62,627 nt of DNA from Affinundibacterium seohonense (GCF_014284305.1 NZ_JACOFW010000024.1:1-62627), one strand, 5' to 3'; counted from the stretch's first letter, positions 27,852 through 37,750 are shown. Numbers and translations are program-made. Notes: generated by a model from the sequence alone, not told the origin.

Positions 27852-29519
27852 ATGTCCGACAAGTTAAGCTCGACTCCCCCAAAATCTCCGACTGATATTG
27901 CGCGTGAAACGTTTAAGCGCCTAGCTTTAGAACGGATCGCCCCTACCCCCGAGGCTTACCGTAGACTCTATGTCGAAATTTCTGGCGTGAGTGATGATGA
28001 ACCCGTGAAAGCCGACGTGCCGCAAGTGCGTTCAATTGACGACATATTGCCATCCGATGCGGAAAATTTATTAAGTGGCTTTGCAAGAACTTTACAAAAA
28101 TCCAGCGGCGAACTGGCAAGTTTCGGCCATCGTTTTGGACGCGCACTCAAGACAAAAAATTGGGATGATTACGCCAAAGGTCTCAACGAATTAGCAACAA
28201 AAGTCACAACAAAACCCAGCACTGGCAATCCAATCGAGTTAGTGGATTCCATCGCACCAACGGTTAATCCACCAACAAAGAAATTTTCATTAGTCGACGA
28301 TGATACAAATACGGGTCAAAAAGAAGCAATCCTAAAAGATCTTCTATTTAGAACCTTGGGCATGGCGCTAGCTTCCCTACTAAAGGCAACGCCTCAATTG
28401 GCTGCCGAATCGGAATCGCTCGCGGGTGCTATCAAAGTCGCGGGTAATGAATCAGAGCTAAATCATGTCAGCGCCCGCCTTAAACAGCTTTGCTTCCAAA
28501 TCGAATTAAAGAGTGGCGACACCGCTGAACAACAAGAGTTACTTCTCCGTCTATTCACACTTTTATTAGAGAATGTTCGTGAATTACTTGATGATGATAA
28601 CTGGCTACGGGGTCAGATTGAAGTCGTGCAAAATCTGATCTCTGGCCCGATTGATCATCGAGCATTACAAGAAGCAACCCGCAGTTTAAAAGACGTCATT
28701 TATAAACAAGGCGTACTCAAACATAGCCTAGCTGAATCCAAAACCTCAGTCAAAAACATGATGGCGACCTTCATTGATCGCCTTGACGTGATGACCAACA
28801 CCACCACGAATTACCAGAAAAAGATCGATCACTACTCCCATAAAATTAGCAATACACGTGATCTCAATGAAGTGGAAAGCATCATCCATGGAATCTTGGA
28901 TGAGACGCAGACCATCCAACTTGAGGCCACCAACTCGCATCAAATCATGTTAGCCGCGCAAAAAGAAGTCAAAGAAGCTGAGGTGCGCATCAAGGAATTA
29001 GAAGATAAATTAGCGCATATGAGTGAGTTAGTCAGAGAAGACCAGCTCACTGGTAGTTTAAATCGACGCGGTCTCGATGATGTTTTTGAGCGCGAGGCGG
29101 ATCGCGCTGACCGTCGCGGAACACCCATGTGTGCAGCGATGCTCGATTTGGACAACTTCAAAAAACTTAATGATACACATGGACATTCCGCTGGCGATGA
29201 AGCCTTGATTCACGTCGTCAGAATTGTGAAGCAAACCCTACGCTCCATCGACGTCATTGCCCGCTATGGTGGTGAAGAGTTTTTGATTGTGATGCCAGAG
29301 ACCAGCTTAGAAGAAGCCGCCAATGCCATGACGCGCGTACAGCGAGAACTCACTACCCATTTCTTTATGGCGAACGATCAACGCCTATTCATTACTTTTA
29401 GTGCGGGGGTCGCCTTACGTGCACCGCATGAAGCGCAAGACTCTGTTGTTAAGCGTGCCGATAAGGCAATGTATGAGGCGAAGAAATCGGGGAAAAATCG
29501 GGTAATCGTGGCGAATTAA
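27852..29519 (+). CDS. GGDEF-domain diguanylate cyclase
   Basis: 555-residue cytosolic protein predicted to make cyclic di-GMP. The first ~370 residues are helical without a recognised sensor domain, ending in a coiled coil (AAQKEVKEAEVRIKELEDKL) that probably drives dimerisation. The GGDEF domain (about 390-553) has LDLDNFKKLNDTHGH, the active-site motif GGEEF at about 473-477 and an RxxD inhibitory site (RSID) five residues before it, so it should be active and feedback-inhibited. The stop codon overlaps the convergent acyltransferase gene stop by four bases. Confidence 0.92.
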   Translation: MSDKLSSTPPKSPTDIARETFKRLALERIAPTPEAYRRLYVEISGVSDDEPVKADVPQVRSIDDILPSDAENLLSGFARTLQKSSGELASFGHRFGRALKTKNWDDYAKGLNELATKVTTKPSTGNPIELVDSIAPTVNPPTKKFSLVDDDTNTGQKEAILKDLLFRTLGMALASLLKATPQLAAESESLAGAIKVAGNESELNHVSARLKQLCFQIELKSGDTAEQQELLLRLFTLLLENVRELLDDDNWLRGQIEVVQNLISGPIDHRALQEATRSLKDVIYKQGVLKHSLAESKTSVKNMMATFIDRLDVMTNTTTNYQKKIDHYSHKISNTRDLNEVESIIHGILDETQTIQLEATNSHQIMLAAQKEVKEAEVRIKELEDKLAHMSELVREDQLTGSLNRRGLDDVFEREADRADRRGTPMCAAMLDLDNFKKLNDTHGHSAGDEALIHVVRIVKQTLRSIDVIARYGGEEFLIVMPETSLEEAANAMTRVQRELTTHFFMANDQRLFITFSAGVALRAPHEAQDSVVKRADKAMYEAKKSGKNRVIVAN

Positions 29520-30172
29520 ACATGTCGAAAAATGTCGCCAAGGATATTCTTCGAACATGGTTTAAATTCCAACGCACCTGAATTTGATTGAAATACATAG
29601 CTGTTCGGCATTGTGTCCTTGTTTATGACACTGACTCCTTGAGCGATCACGCTCCGCGCCTTCACGTGGCAATCGCCGATGATTGCGGTGTTTGGGTACA
29701 TGATGACGCCTTCCTCGAGCTTTGGCGCAATACCATGATTTTTTCCGACAGTGGAATTTTGGTACAAGACCAGATAATTCGCATAGTCGGCTTTTGCGAG
29801 GACAATGCCAACCGAATGCCCAATAAAAAATATGTCCGGCATCTCAATTTCATAAAAACAATCGATGCCATTAAGCGCCTTATTCAGATAAAACAGCTTT
29901 GTACACAGCCGTTTATCCTGGCGACTACGCCAGATTGTATTTGACAGGAAATACAGAAAAATCGTGTACTGACTAGAATGCAGATAATCGAATTCACCCT
30001 TTCGCCAAATCTTGACAGCATCAATACAGACCTCCAGACGTGCAAGCGCCTGATCCAGATCTTTTTCTATTCTGAACGACAAGTCATGCTGACCATCCGG
30101 AAAAAAGTGTTCCAATTGTCGCACCAGATACTTAACTAAGCTGCTACGCTCCATGCCAGCCAGATCGATCAT
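29516..30172 (-). CDS. Hexapeptide-repeat (left-handed beta-helix) acyltransferase, serine acetyltransferase-like
   Basis: 218-residue protein. The N-terminal half (1-105) is helical; the C-terminal half shows hexapeptide turns (GIVLAKADYANYLVLYQNSTVG, split here as IGHSVGIVLA, LYQNSTVGKNHG, LEEGVIMYPN, IGDCHVKARS) typical of trimeric acyl-CoA-dependent transferases, resembling serine O-acetyltransferase in layout. Its position as the last gene of the sugar operon (start overlapping the preceding stop by four bases) makes it more likely to acylate the deoxysugar than to serve cysteine synthesis. The acyl donor and position are not readable from sequence. Confidence 0.75.
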   Translation of the reverse strand: MIDLAGMERSSLVKYLVRQLEHFFPDGQHDLSFRIEKDLDQALARLEVCIDAVKIWRKGEFDYLHSSQYTIFLYFLSNTIWRSRQDKRLCTKLFYLNKALNGIDCFYEIEMPDIFFIGHSVGIVLAKADYANYLVLYQNSTVGKNHGIAPKLEEGVIMYPNTAIIGDCHVKARSVIAQGVSVINKDTMPNSYVFQSNSGALEFKPCSKNILGDIFRHV

Positions 30173-31008
30173 ATTTTCCCCTTCACCATGTTCGGTAATT
30201 GCTCACAAACTCTCCTTGCCATCCATCCAAATTCGTCATACATTTTTGCGACTGAAATTTGTCTAGGCGGCACATAGGCCTCATTATTGGGAATCGTGGC
30301 GACAATCGGGACGCCTGTGATGTCCGAAATAACATCAAATAATTTGCTATTACTGGTATTGGCACCACTGGCTACGTTATAAATCCCCCCTGTTTCCGAC
30401 GCCGCCAAATGCAACAATGCGGAGACCACATCATCAATCATCACATAATCACGCACAAACTGGCGCGACGACTCGATGAATAACGGCTCACCAGCTGGCT
30501 GATGCACGACTTTCTTCAGGAGCGATGCAAGGAAACCTTCTGCATCCAGATCTGAGCTGACGACGCAGGATAGGCGCGCAACGCTGGCCTTATTTTTTCC
30601 AAGCTGCAAACACAAGGACTCGCCCAAGGCCTTTGACAAATCGAACAAATGGCGTGGATGATACGGGTTGAGTTTTAAGTCGTCAGATTCTAATAACAGA
30701 GCCGACGCAGATTGATCATACAAACGCGCCGATGACAAATACACGAGCTTACGGAAGACACCTGCATGCATTATCTGATTCAGGCAACTGACATGAGCAT
30801 CCACACAATCAAACCCTCGCTGTGCAAAATCAGCAGTCACACCGGCACAATAAAACACTGTACCCAAATCGAGTCGAAACAAGTCCGGATCATTTTTCTC
30901 TGGTACCCAGCAATTCCATCCATCAGCCTCCAATCGGCGATGCAAGTGCTGACCAATGAATCCATGGCCTCCGACTAGGGTCGCAACCCGCTTTGATGTA
31001 TTGCCCAT
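30169..31008 (-). CDS. NAD-dependent epimerase/dehydratase family protein, probable NDP-4-ketosugar reductase
   Basis: 279-residue short-chain dehydrogenase of the extended (RmlD/GalE) type. The nucleotide-binding motif VGGHGFIGQHL is at residues 12-22, and a divergent YxxxK region reads HPRHLFDLSKALGESL, where the usual Tyr is not obvious while Lys is kept. It is 35 bases after an acyltransferase gene and overlaps the next by four bases. In pathways of this type (for example NovS or TylC-type 4-ketoreductases) such an enzyme reduces the 4-keto group after C-methylation and epimerisation; I infer that role here. Confidence 0.75.
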   Translation of the reverse strand: MGNTSKRVATLVGGHGFIGQHLHRRLEADGWNCWVPEKNDPDLFRLDLGTVFYCAGVTADFAQRGFDCVDAHVSCLNQIMHAGVFRKLVYLSSARLYDQSASALLLESDDLKLNPYHPRHLFDLSKALGESLCLQLGKNKASVARLSCVVSSDLDAEGFLASLLKKVVHQPAGEPLFIESSRQFVRDYVMIDDVVSALLHLAASETGGIYNVASGANTSNSKLFDVISDITGVPIVATIPNNEAYVPPRQISVAKMYDEFGWMARRVCEQLPNMVKGKI

Positions 31009-31043
31009 TCGTTCACACTCTTTCTATCAGCAATCAATCCTGA

Positions 31044-31541
31044 TTATGCATGCGCACCGCGCTCACCCAGTTTCCGCAACGGGTTTCCACCTTGTATGGT
31101 GTAAGCGGGAATCTCACCACGTACGACTGACCCAGCCGCAATCACACATCCCTGACGCAACACTGCACCATCGAGCAAGACACAGTTCGCACCTATCCAC
31201 ACATCATCTTCAATCACGATGCCACCCTTGCTGGGCAAAAATCCTTGTTGATTAATGCGGATGTCCCGCGCCATATAAGCATGATTCACAGGCGCGAAAG
31301 TACAATTAGCAGCTATCGCCACATCAGCACCGATACGGATACCATTACCGGTATAAAGTACACAACCTGCATTAATCACACTGCGCTCGCCTATCGACAA
31401 ATCTCCACTGCCGCCTGCCGGTTTAATTTTGACAAAACTATCAATCACAGCCCGGGCAGCGAGTACGATGCGGCTTCCCCTCACCGAATCTTCAATATCT
31501 GCCAGACGAGAAACTACTGCTTCGGGATGAATCTCAATCAT
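31044..31541 (-). CDS. Left-handed beta-helix acyltransferase (WbbJ/maltose O-acetyltransferase-like)
   Basis: 165-residue cytosolic hexapeptide-repeat enzyme. Regular turns run through the chain (SVINAGCVLYTG, IGADVAIAANCTFAPVNH, IVIEDDVWIGANCVLLDG, AVLRQGCVIAAGSVV), with the typical catalytic His in APVNHAY, and a closing IQGGNPLRKLG. Family members O-acetylate sugars of surface polysaccharides. It lies 10 bases after the C-methyltransferase gene within the sugar operon, so its substrate is probably the nucleotide deoxysugar or the finished glycan. Confidence 0.82.
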   Translation of the reverse strand: MIEIHPEAVVSRLADIEDSVRGSRIVLAARAVIDSFVKIKPAGGSGDLSIGERSVINAGCVLYTGNGIRIGADVAIAANCTFAPVNHAYMARDIRINQQGFLPSKGGIVIEDDVWIGANCVLLDGAVLRQGCVIAAGSVVRGEIPAYTIQGGNPLRKLGERGAHA

Positions 31542-31551
31542 AAGTTGCCTT

Positions 31552-32778
31552 TTATACGATTTTCCATTCCGGAATCGCGAACACCAGACGTCCGCCCCAG
31601 TCGCGTATCATGTGCAAATCCGTGCTAATTTCCTGCTCCAAATTCCAAGGCAATACCAGCACAAAATCCGGCCTGTCTTGGATTAGATGATCCAGATGAA
31701 CGATAGGAATCCGGCTACCCGGCATACATTTACCTTGCTTATGTGGATTGATATCCACTACATATGGCAGTAAGTCGGCCCGTACTCCAGCAAAATTGAG
31801 CAAGGTATTGCCTTTTGCCGCTGCTCCATATGCCGCAACTTTAAGACCTTGTTCACGACTCGCAATCAAAAATTTCAGTAAGGCATATTTGGTTTGCTCA
31901 GCACGCAGCTGAGCATTGCGGTAGAAAGACAGACTATTGACGCCAGCACGACGCTCTTTTTCCAACAAAGCATTTACACGCCCACTCCGCTCATACTGTC
32001 CTGTATCTGAGCGTTGCGCCAACACCCGTAAACTTCCACCATGCGTAGGCAATTGTTCCACATCAAAAACACTTAAACCCTGACTGTTAAAAATACGTTC
32101 TACTGCAATCAATGAGAGATAAGAAAAATGCTCGTGGTAAGCAGTATCAAACTGATTCAGGTTCACCATATTCAGCAGATGAGGAAACTCAAAACTGGCT
32201 ACTCCCTGAGGCTTAAGCAGGGCAGTAAATCCAGCCACAAAATCATTCATATCCGGCACATGTGCTAGGACATTATTTGCTACAGTCAGATCCGCTGATT
32301 GAGCTTCGGCACACAACCGCTTTGCCAACGTCAGTCCAAAAAAATCCTCGCGTATCGTGAGCCCTTTATCACGAGCGGCAGCAGCCGTACTTGCGGTCGG
32401 CTCTATACCTAAGCAAGGAATACCAGCCTGCTGTACATATTGCAGCAGATAACCATCATTGGCGGCCACTTCAACCACATGACTGCCTGCATTCAGTCCA
32501 AGACGCTGTTGCATATCCTCAACAAAGCGTTGTGCATGTGCCAGCCAGCTTGATGAGCAAGAACTGAAATACGCATAATCGGCATCAAACAGATTTTCAC
32601 GACCAGTGAAATCCAATGTTTGTACCAGCCAACACTGTTCACATACCATTAGCTTGAGCGGCAACCAGATTTCGGCCTGCTGTAGCTGCTGCGTAGTCAA
32701 ATAGGCATTCGAAGGAGGCGCGCTACCGAGATCGAGAAAAGTATGCATTAAGGCCTGGCCACAGTGTCGGCAAATCAT
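31552..32778 (-). CDS. NDP-ketosugar C-methyltransferase (TcaB9/NovU/TylCIII type)
   Basis: 408-residue SAM-dependent enzyme predicted to add a methyl group to a ring carbon next to the 4-keto group of an NDP-6-deoxyhexose. All three family parts are visible: an N-terminal zinc-binding cluster (Cys3, Cys6, Cys46, Cys49), a Rossmann methyltransferase core with VVEVAANDGYLLQY (about 100-113) and the catalytic-loop motif AYHEHFSYLS, and a C-terminal domain with VAAYGAAAKGNTLLN and VVDINPHKQGKCMPG. It overlaps the upstream epimerase gene by four bases (ATGA). Whether carbon 3 or 5 is methylated is not decidable from sequence. Confidence 0.85.
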   Translation of the reverse strand: MICRHCGQALMHTFLDLGSAPPSNAYLTTQQLQQAEIWLPLKLMVCEQCWLVQTLDFTGRENLFDADYAYFSSCSSSWLAHAQRFVEDMQQRLGLNAGSHVVEVAANDGYLLQYVQQAGIPCLGIEPTASTAAAARDKGLTIREDFFGLTLAKRLCAEAQSADLTVANNVLAHVPDMNDFVAGFTALLKPQGVASFEFPHLLNMVNLNQFDTAYHEHFSYLSLIAVERIFNSQGLSVFDVEQLPTHGGSLRVLAQRSDTGQYERSGRVNALLEKERRAGVNSLSFYRNAQLRAEQTKYALLKFLIASREQGLKVAAYGAAAKGNTLLNFAGVRADLLPYVVDINPHKQGKCMPGSRIPIVHLDHLIQDRPDFVLVLPWNLEQEISTDLHMIRDWGGRLVFAIPEWKIV

Positions 32779-33338
32779 CGCCCTACTCCCTCAAAGTGTT
32801 CATCTAAAAATGGAAAACGCTGATCGCGCTCTGATTGTCGGCCAATTGGTAGTGGCCAATCGATCTGCAGGCGTGGGTCATGCACATGCAAGCCAAATTC
32901 GCTATCCGGCACATAGACCTGACTGTGGCAGTACAGCATTTCTACCTCATCACAGAGTGTCTGAAAGCCATGCGCGAAGCCCTCTGGTATCAAATAAGAG
33001 CAAGCCTTTTCGGCGATCAGATGAACCGCATGCCAATGCAGAAAAGTTGGTGAACCTGCACGCAAATCCACCGCCACATCCCAGACTTCACCGCGTAGGC
33101 AGGTTATCAGCTTTGCCTCGGCATTCGGTGCCAATTGCATATGCAGTCCACGCACACTGCCTTTCTCTCTGGTGTAGGTATGGTTGATCTGCATTACAGG
33201 GTCGCGCCAACCAAATAACGCAAGTTCTTCAGCACAAAATAAACGCTGAAAGTAGCCACGCTCATCACCCAGCGGCAGGCGCTGTATTAAATGCAAATCC
33301 CTGAGAGGAGTCTCTATCAATTCAAATCTTTGAGCCAT
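32775..33338 (-). CDS. RmlC-like NDP-4-ketosugar 3,5-epimerase
   Basis: 187-residue cupin of the dTDP-4-dehydrorhamnose 3,5-epimerase family. Conserved features: DERGYFQRLF, the catalytic His in SVRGLHMQ, KLITCLRGEVWDVAVDLR, and IPEGFAHGFQTL. It starts 11 bases after rfbG and ends overlapping the C-methyltransferase gene. Given the CDP-glucose pathway enzymes beside it, the substrate is probably a CDP-4-keto-6-deoxyhexose, before or after methylation, and not dTDP-rhamnose; no rmlA, rmlB or rmlD is in the window. Confidence 0.87.
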   Translation of the reverse strand: MAQRFELIETPLRDLHLIQRLPLGDERGYFQRLFCAEELALFGWRDPVMQINHTYTREKGSVRGLHMQLAPNAEAKLITCLRGEVWDVAVDLRAGSPTFLHWHAVHLIAEKACSYLIPEGFAHGFQTLCDEVEMLYCHSQVYVPDSEFGLHVHDPRLQIDWPLPIGRQSERDQRFPFLDEHFEGVGR

Positions 33339-33349
33339 ATCCCATCCTT

Positions 33350-34420
33350 TCAGGCCTCAAGAAAATCCTGCAGATCGCGGTCACACAAACGCGCTGCCGC
33401 TATTCCCTGATAAAATTGCTGATACCAGAACATCGTGCGCTGCACCGACTCAGCCAGTTGCCAGCGTCCATAGATATTCAGTTCCGCTTTCGCCTTGCCA
33501 GCATCCAGCGCTAACAAGCCGGCTTCATGCGGTCCTTCCGGCTGGGTTGCAAAACGCAAACCTCCACTTCCAAATGCGGCATGTGCAGTCTGCACCACTT
33601 CTCGCACGGTAGCTGCACTGTCTGGACCAAAATTCCATGCACTGGCAAACCGAGCATCAGCCCACAGCGACTCGGCTAAGCACAAATAAGCGCACAATGG
33701 CTCTAGCACATGTTGCCAAGGGCGCACTGCATCAGGGCGTCGAATCAACACCTCCTGTTCCTTGTGCCAAGCTTTGGCAGCATCAGGTAATAATCTGTCA
33801 TGCGACCAGTCGCCACCACCGATCACATTTCCCGCTCTAGCAGATGCGACCCGGATATCCTTTTCTTGAAGGAAAGAACTGCGGTAACTGGCAATCACCA
33901 GTTCAGACGCTGCCTTACTAGCGCTGTAAGGATCATATCCACCTAACTCAGCAGTTTCAGGATACGACTGACCTGTCTCCAGATTTTTATACACTTTGTC
34001 GGTTGTGACCATGACGCCAACCAGCACACTGGGCGTCAGTCGCATCGCATCGAGCACATGCGCTGTTCCCATCACATTGGTGGACAAAGTTTCAAGCGGC
34101 ATCTGATATGCAGGTCTGACCAGTGCCTGTGCAGCCAGATGCAATACAATTTCCGGCTCGGCCTGTTGGAAGCTGCGTTTCACCGCTGCAGCGTCGCGGA
34201 TATCTACCAACTGATGACGAATACCCGACAACGACAGCGCCTCAAATAAATTCGGGTTGGTTGTCGGAGCCAGCGCCAGTCCATGGACATGGGCCCCCAA
34301 CACAGACAACCAGTGCGCCAACCATGCACCTTTGAAACCAGTATGTCCGGTCAGTAAGACTCGCTTACCCCGCCAAAATGCAGGATCGGGCAGACGAGGT
34401 CTGGCTACCAGATTTTCCAT
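33350..34420 (-). CDS. rfbG: CDP-glucose 4,6-dehydratase
   Basis: Converts CDP-glucose to CDP-4-keto-6-deoxyglucose. The 356-residue protein has the nucleotide-binding motif [17 protein letters not shown] near the N-terminus (the GHTGFKG form is typical of RfbG), the TTDKVY active-site segment and the catalytic Tyr-Lys in [12 protein letters not shown]. Start ATG 34420 lies inside the end of rfbF (16-base overlap); a GTG at 34441 with GAGG four bases before it is an alternative. It follows rfbF in the same order as in known CDP-deoxysugar clusters. No rfbH (E1) is present, so the 3-deoxy branch is not expected. Confidence 0.92.
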   Translation of the reverse strand: MENLVARPRLPDPAFWRGKRVLLTGHTGFKGAWLAHWLSVLGAHVHGLALAPTTNPNLFEALSLSGIRHQLVDIRDAAAVKRSFQQAEPEIVLHLAAQALVRPAYQMPLETLSTNVMGTAHVLDAMRLTPSVLVGVMVTTDKVYKNLETGQSYPETAELGGYDPYSASKAASELVIASYRSSFLQEKDIRVASARAGNVIGGGDWSHDRLLPDAAKAWHKEQEVLIRRPDAVRPWQHVLEPLCAYLCLAESLWADARFASAWNFGPDSAATVREVVQTAHAAFGSGGLRFATQPEGPHEAGLLALDAGKAKAELNIYGRWQLAESVQRTMFWYQQFYQGIAAARLCDRDLQDFLEA

Positions 34421-35175
34421 GGCGCCCGTCCAGAAATCCACAGTTCCTCTAGCATATTTTTTTCGCGTAAGGTATCCATAGGCTGCCAGAAGCCACTGTG
34501 CTCGAAGGCCATCAATTGCTGTTGACTGGCTAACTGATTCAGCGGATCACTCTCCCAACTGCAACTATCATCCGGAATCAAATGCAACACATCGGGCGAC
34601 AACACAAAATAGCCGCCATTGATCCAACCGCCATCACCACGTGGTTTTTCTGTAAAACCTGTAACCTGTGCGGCCTGGCGTTCCAACGCACCATAACGAC
34701 CTGGCGGCAACACAGCAGTGACAGTGGCGGACTTACCGTGCTCACGGTGGAAGCGTATAGACTCTGCAATATCGACATCAGAGACACCATCACCATAAGT
34801 GAAGCAAAAGGCTTCTTCATCCTGTATATAGCGTGCGACTCGCTTCAGACGTCCGCCTGTCATCGTTTCTTCACCCGTATCTACTAAGGTGACTTTCCAG
34901 GGTTCGGCGTGCCTTTCATGCACTTCCATTCGATTGTTTTGCATGTCGAAGGTCACGTCTGACATATGCAAAAAGTAATTAGCAAAATATTCTTTAATCA
35001 TGTAGCCCTTATAGCCACAGCAAATCACGAAATCATTCACGCCATAGGCAGAATAGCTTTTCATGATATGCCACAAGATCGGATGACCACCAATTTCTAT
35101 CATAGGTTTTGGCCGTAAATGAGTTTCTTCCGAAATCCTTGTGCCAAGACCACCCGCTAAAATCACCGCTTTCAT
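34405..35175 (-). CDS. rfbF: Glucose-1-phosphate cytidylyltransferase
   Basis: Makes CDP-glucose from glucose-1-phosphate and CTP. The 256-residue nucleotidyltransferase begins with the signature [24 protein letters not shown] and continues [11 protein letters not shown] and YGDGVSD, all typical of RfbF. Its ATG overlaps the stop codon of the upstream glycosyltransferase by four bases (ATGA), which links the glycosyltransferase and the sugar pathway in one transcript. It is the committed first step for everything downstream in this operon. Confidence 0.94.
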   Translation of the reverse strand: MKAVILAGGLGTRISEETHLRPKPMIEIGGHPILWHIMKSYSAYGVNDFVICCGYKGYMIKEYFANYFLHMSDVTFDMQNNRMEVHERHAEPWKVTLVDTGEETMTGGRLKRVARYIQDEEAFCFTYGDGVSDVDIAESIRFHREHGKSATVTAVLPPGRYGALERQAAQVTGFTEKPRGDGGWINGGYFVLSPDVLHLIPDDSCSWESDPLNQLASQQQLMAFEHSGFWQPMDTLREKNMLEELWISGRAPWKIW

Positions 35176-37370
35176 ACTTGATTTTCCTCACAATAACGCA
35201 ACCACATCTGACGTAACGCATGATCAAAACTCTGCCCAAATGCCACTTCATTCATTAGCGATGATTCGCGCATACTCTGCCGCAATGTCCGCCGATAATG
35301 GACCAACCTCTCAACATCATGCGCGAGTATCAATGCCTTCTGCGCATACTCCATTTCGGTTTCTGCAATCCACTCAGGGAAGCCGGCTGCATGCAGAATA
35401 CTGGCACCAAGCCGACCCACGCTCGGGCGGCCTACTAGGGTGATATAGGGTACACCTGAATACAAACTCTCAATCAGAGTAGTACCGGAATTATGTGGAA
35501 AACAATCTAAGCTGATATCAATGTTCTGCAAAGGTACCCAAGAAGGCGATGCATAACCGATATCCAGACGCGAACGCTCTATGCCATAGGCTTGGAAGCG
35601 TTCCGCCATTTCATCTTGTATGCCAGCATCCTGGAAATCACCACTACTAAGTACCAGACGTGAATTCGGCATAGCGTCAAGGATAGCCGCCCAAACCTTA
35701 ATCACTTTGTGATTGATACGATTGGCGCGCGAGAGGCTACCAAAAGTCACAACGCCGTCTTTGAGGAATGGTGATGCGCTCACTTCAGGCTGGCCCGGAT
35801 CTGGGCGATATACGATAGTCGGCCCATTCAGACGCCAAATCTTCTCCGAAAACAAATGATCGCAGTGATCAGTGACTGAATACTGGTCAGTCACGTAGTA
35901 ATCGATAGCCTTCAATCCTGTCGTGTAGCCGAAATCCAACCAGTGAAAGGAAACCGGTGCCGGTTTGCGCGCAAATACACCTAACCTGTTGTCCGTAGAA
36001 TGGCCTCCAATATCAATCAGGATATCGATTCCATCGTTACGTATCTGCGTAGCCAGCTCGGCATCCGACAAATGATTAGTCACTCTCCAGTGATCAGTAC
36101 ATGCCTTATATTTTTCCGTCACCACGTCTTCCATCGGCGGATCTGAATAGGCAAATACTTCGATATTGTTACGATCCAGATGCTCCATCATAGGCAACAG
36201 GAAATAACGACAAACCTGATTGTAAAATGCTTGCGAGACCACACCGACCTTTAGTTTCTTGCCTGGATCGCGTTGATTCAGAAAAGCTTGCCATTCACCG
36301 CGGAACGGCGCACCAAAACGCTGTTCGAACTCTTCATAGCCACCATAAATCACCTCTGCCGATAAATCTGGATGGTAATTCAGCACGAACAACAAAGAGC
36401 TATAGACCTTGCGACTGAATTTAGATTGCGGATCTTGCTCTAAAGCCAAGGCTTGCATATACGCATCCAGTGCTTTATCGGACTTACTGGCTCTTTGCAA
36501 AGAATTCCCGTAGGCGGCCCAGATTTTTGAGTTACGCGGCTGGTTCAGAATTTCATTCTCGGCAAAATCGATCGCCTCCTTGGCCTTACCTTTGAGTGTC
36601 AGAACGTCAATCAATGCTGGAACTGCAATTGGGTTATCAGGCATGACCGCGATTGCTTTGCGATAGCACTCTTCTGCCTTGTCGTATTCTTTCTGTACCG
36701 TGTACACCTCAGCCAGATTGCTATAAAAGAAAGGTACTTCTGGATTAATGCTAATGGCTCTCCTATAAGAGGCAATCGCCTCCTCTTGCTGACCATTGCC
36801 ATTGAGGGCGTTACCTAGATTATTGTGCGCATTCGCCAGCCCCGGCTCGAGCTGTATCGCTTTTTTTAACGCCTGTATCGCTTCAGGAAAACGCTGCAAT
36901 CCATTGAGCGCTGCACCCACATTCCCTTGTATGTGTGCGTTCTGCGGCATCAGCGATAAGGCGTGCTTTCCAACTTCAAATGCAGGTTCAAAATTTTGTT
37001 GTTCAATGTGACTGATAGCAAGGTAATCCCAGCCGTATGGATCTCGCGGTAAGGCTGTCGTCAGCCAGGCACTTGCCTTTTCAAGTAAGCCAAAGTTCTT
37101 GACTTCAATCAGAGCATTCAATAAGTCGTAATAGGCATAGGCGTTTACCTTTGACGCTACGCTGCCTTCAAAAGCTTTTTGCAATGCGAGCCATGCGGCC
37201 TCAAAGTCGCCCTGCTGTATACCTATTTTGGCCAAGAAATAATGGGCGTCCGCATTTAAGGGATAACGTGTGGTGATTTGCATACACAGATCAGCAGCAT
37301 GAGCAACGTCACCTAGTTTCAGACTTGCCTTGGCTTCTGACAGAAATTTTTGCGGATTAATTGCTTTCAC
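35172..37370 (-). CDS. TPR-containing O-glycosyltransferase of the GT41 (SPINDLY/OGT) family
   Basis: 732-residue cytosolic transferase. The N-terminal half is a row of TPR units (about 10-320; for example [20 protein letters not shown]) that would bind protein substrate. The C-terminal half (about 365-720) is the OGT catalytic domain: [56 protein letters not shown]. Start GTG 37370 is chosen because AGAGGT lies about 9 bases upstream; ATG 37427 has no ribosome site and the extension lacks TPR character. It is the first gene of the operon, divergent from flagellin fliC across about 380 bases. I infer that flagellin Ser/Thr residues are the acceptors; the donor would be the CDP-sugar made downstream. 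Confidence 0.9.
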   Translation of the reverse strand: MKAINPQKFLSEAKASLKLGDVAHAADLCMQITTRYPLNADAHYFLAKIGIQQGDFEAAWLALQKAFEGSVASKVNAYAYYDLLNALIEVKNFGLLEKASAWLTTALPRDPYGWDYLAISHIEQQNFEPAFEVGKHALSLMPQNAHIQGNVGAALNGLQRFPEAIQALKKAIQLEPGLANAHNNLGNALNGNGQQEEAIASYRRAISINPEVPFFYSNLAEVYTVQKEYDKAEECYRKAIAVMPDNPIAVPALIDVLTLKGKAKEAIDFAENEILNQPRNSKIWAAYGNSLQRASKSDKALDAYMQALALEQDPQSKFSRKVYSSLLFVLNYHPDLSAEVIYGGYEEFEQRFGAPFRGEWQAFLNQRDPGKKLKVGVVSQAFYNQVCRYFLLPMMEHLDRNNIEVFAYSDPPMEDVVTEKYKACTDHWRVTNHLSDAELATQIRNDGIDILIDIGGHSTDNRLGVFARKPAPVSFHWLDFGYTTGLKAIDYYVTDQYSVTDHCDHLFSEKIWRLNGPTIVYRPDPGQPEVSASPFLKDGVVTFGSLSRANRINHKVIKVWAAILDAMPNSRLVLSSGDFQDAGIQDEMAERFQAYGIERSRLDIGYASPSWVPLQNIDISLDCFPHNSGTTLIESLYSGVPYITLVGRPSVGRLGASILHAAGFPEWIAETEMEYAQKALILAHDVERLVHYRRTLRQSMRESSLMNEVAFGQSFDHALRQMWLRYCEENQV

Positions 37371-37618
37371 TATAACTACCTCTTTCAAGTCCAGACACGG
37401 GAAATTAAGCAAAAATTCCTGCAACATGTGTGAGTCAACTCAGAATTCATGCATCGAAAGCTCAAGAAGCCAATTTGACGCCTTCATTCTATCGAGAAAA
37501 TTTCTTTTTCAACAGCAAAAAAGAGGCAAGATTACAGCCCAAATCACCCTAAAGTATTTCAAAAAACTGTCGTAGAGCGGAAAAAACCGAAAAACTTGAG
37601 CAAAAAAAATAATGTTTA

Positions 37619-37645
37619 TTTTCGGTAACTTCCTAAAAGTTTTCA
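37619..37645 (-). promoter_or_regulatory. Possible divergent sigma-28-like promoter for the glycosylation operon
   Basis: On the minus strand TGAA (37645-37642) is followed after 15 bases by ACCGAAAA (37626-37619). Compared with TAAA-N15-GCCGATAA this is 3/4 and 6/8. It overlaps the fliC promoter on the other strand. The match is too weak to stand alone; location and spacing make it worth testing. Confidence 0.3.
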
Positions 37646-37660
37646 AACCTTGACCGTTAC
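37634..37660 (+). promoter_or_regulatory. Sigma-28 (FliA) promoter for fliC
   Basis: TAAA (37634-37637), 15 bases, then ACCGTTAC (37653-37660). The same arrangement with GCCGTTAC occurs before fliD, so the -10 form CCGTTAC is probably the local FliA preference. It lies about 90 bases before the fliC start. Confidence 0.7.
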
Positions 37661-37750
37661 CCTTTACAACGGCGGTGCAACAGTCAACAAGACAGACCAA
37701 AGTTAGAGGCTAAAACGCCAAATTGAATAACTTAGGTAAGGAGAAACAAC

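Larger units (their letters stand above)
37371..37750. other. Divergent regulatory region, glycosylation operon / fliC
   Basis: About 380 bases without a gene. It holds a sigma-28-like promoter toward fliC (37634-37660), a weaker overlapping match toward the glycosyltransferase (37619-37645), and a ribosome site (taaggag) just before fliC. Confidence 0.6.

Noticed and set aside
33350..35175. rfbG/rfbF seem more GC-rich than neighbours in a few lines counted by hand, hinting at transfer.
   Set aside because: The neighbouring C-methyltransferase lines counted did not show it, and a proper windowed GC and codon analysis was not possible.
37371..37427. ATG 37427 as start of the GT41 glycosyltransferase.
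   Set aside because: No ribosome site is present; GTG 37370 has AGAGGT at proper distance and the TPR region begins after it.
37550..37576. Second TAAA-N15 candidate (GTCGTAGA) upstream of fliC.
   Set aside because: The -10 half matches poorly; the motif at 37634 fits better and repeats at fliD.
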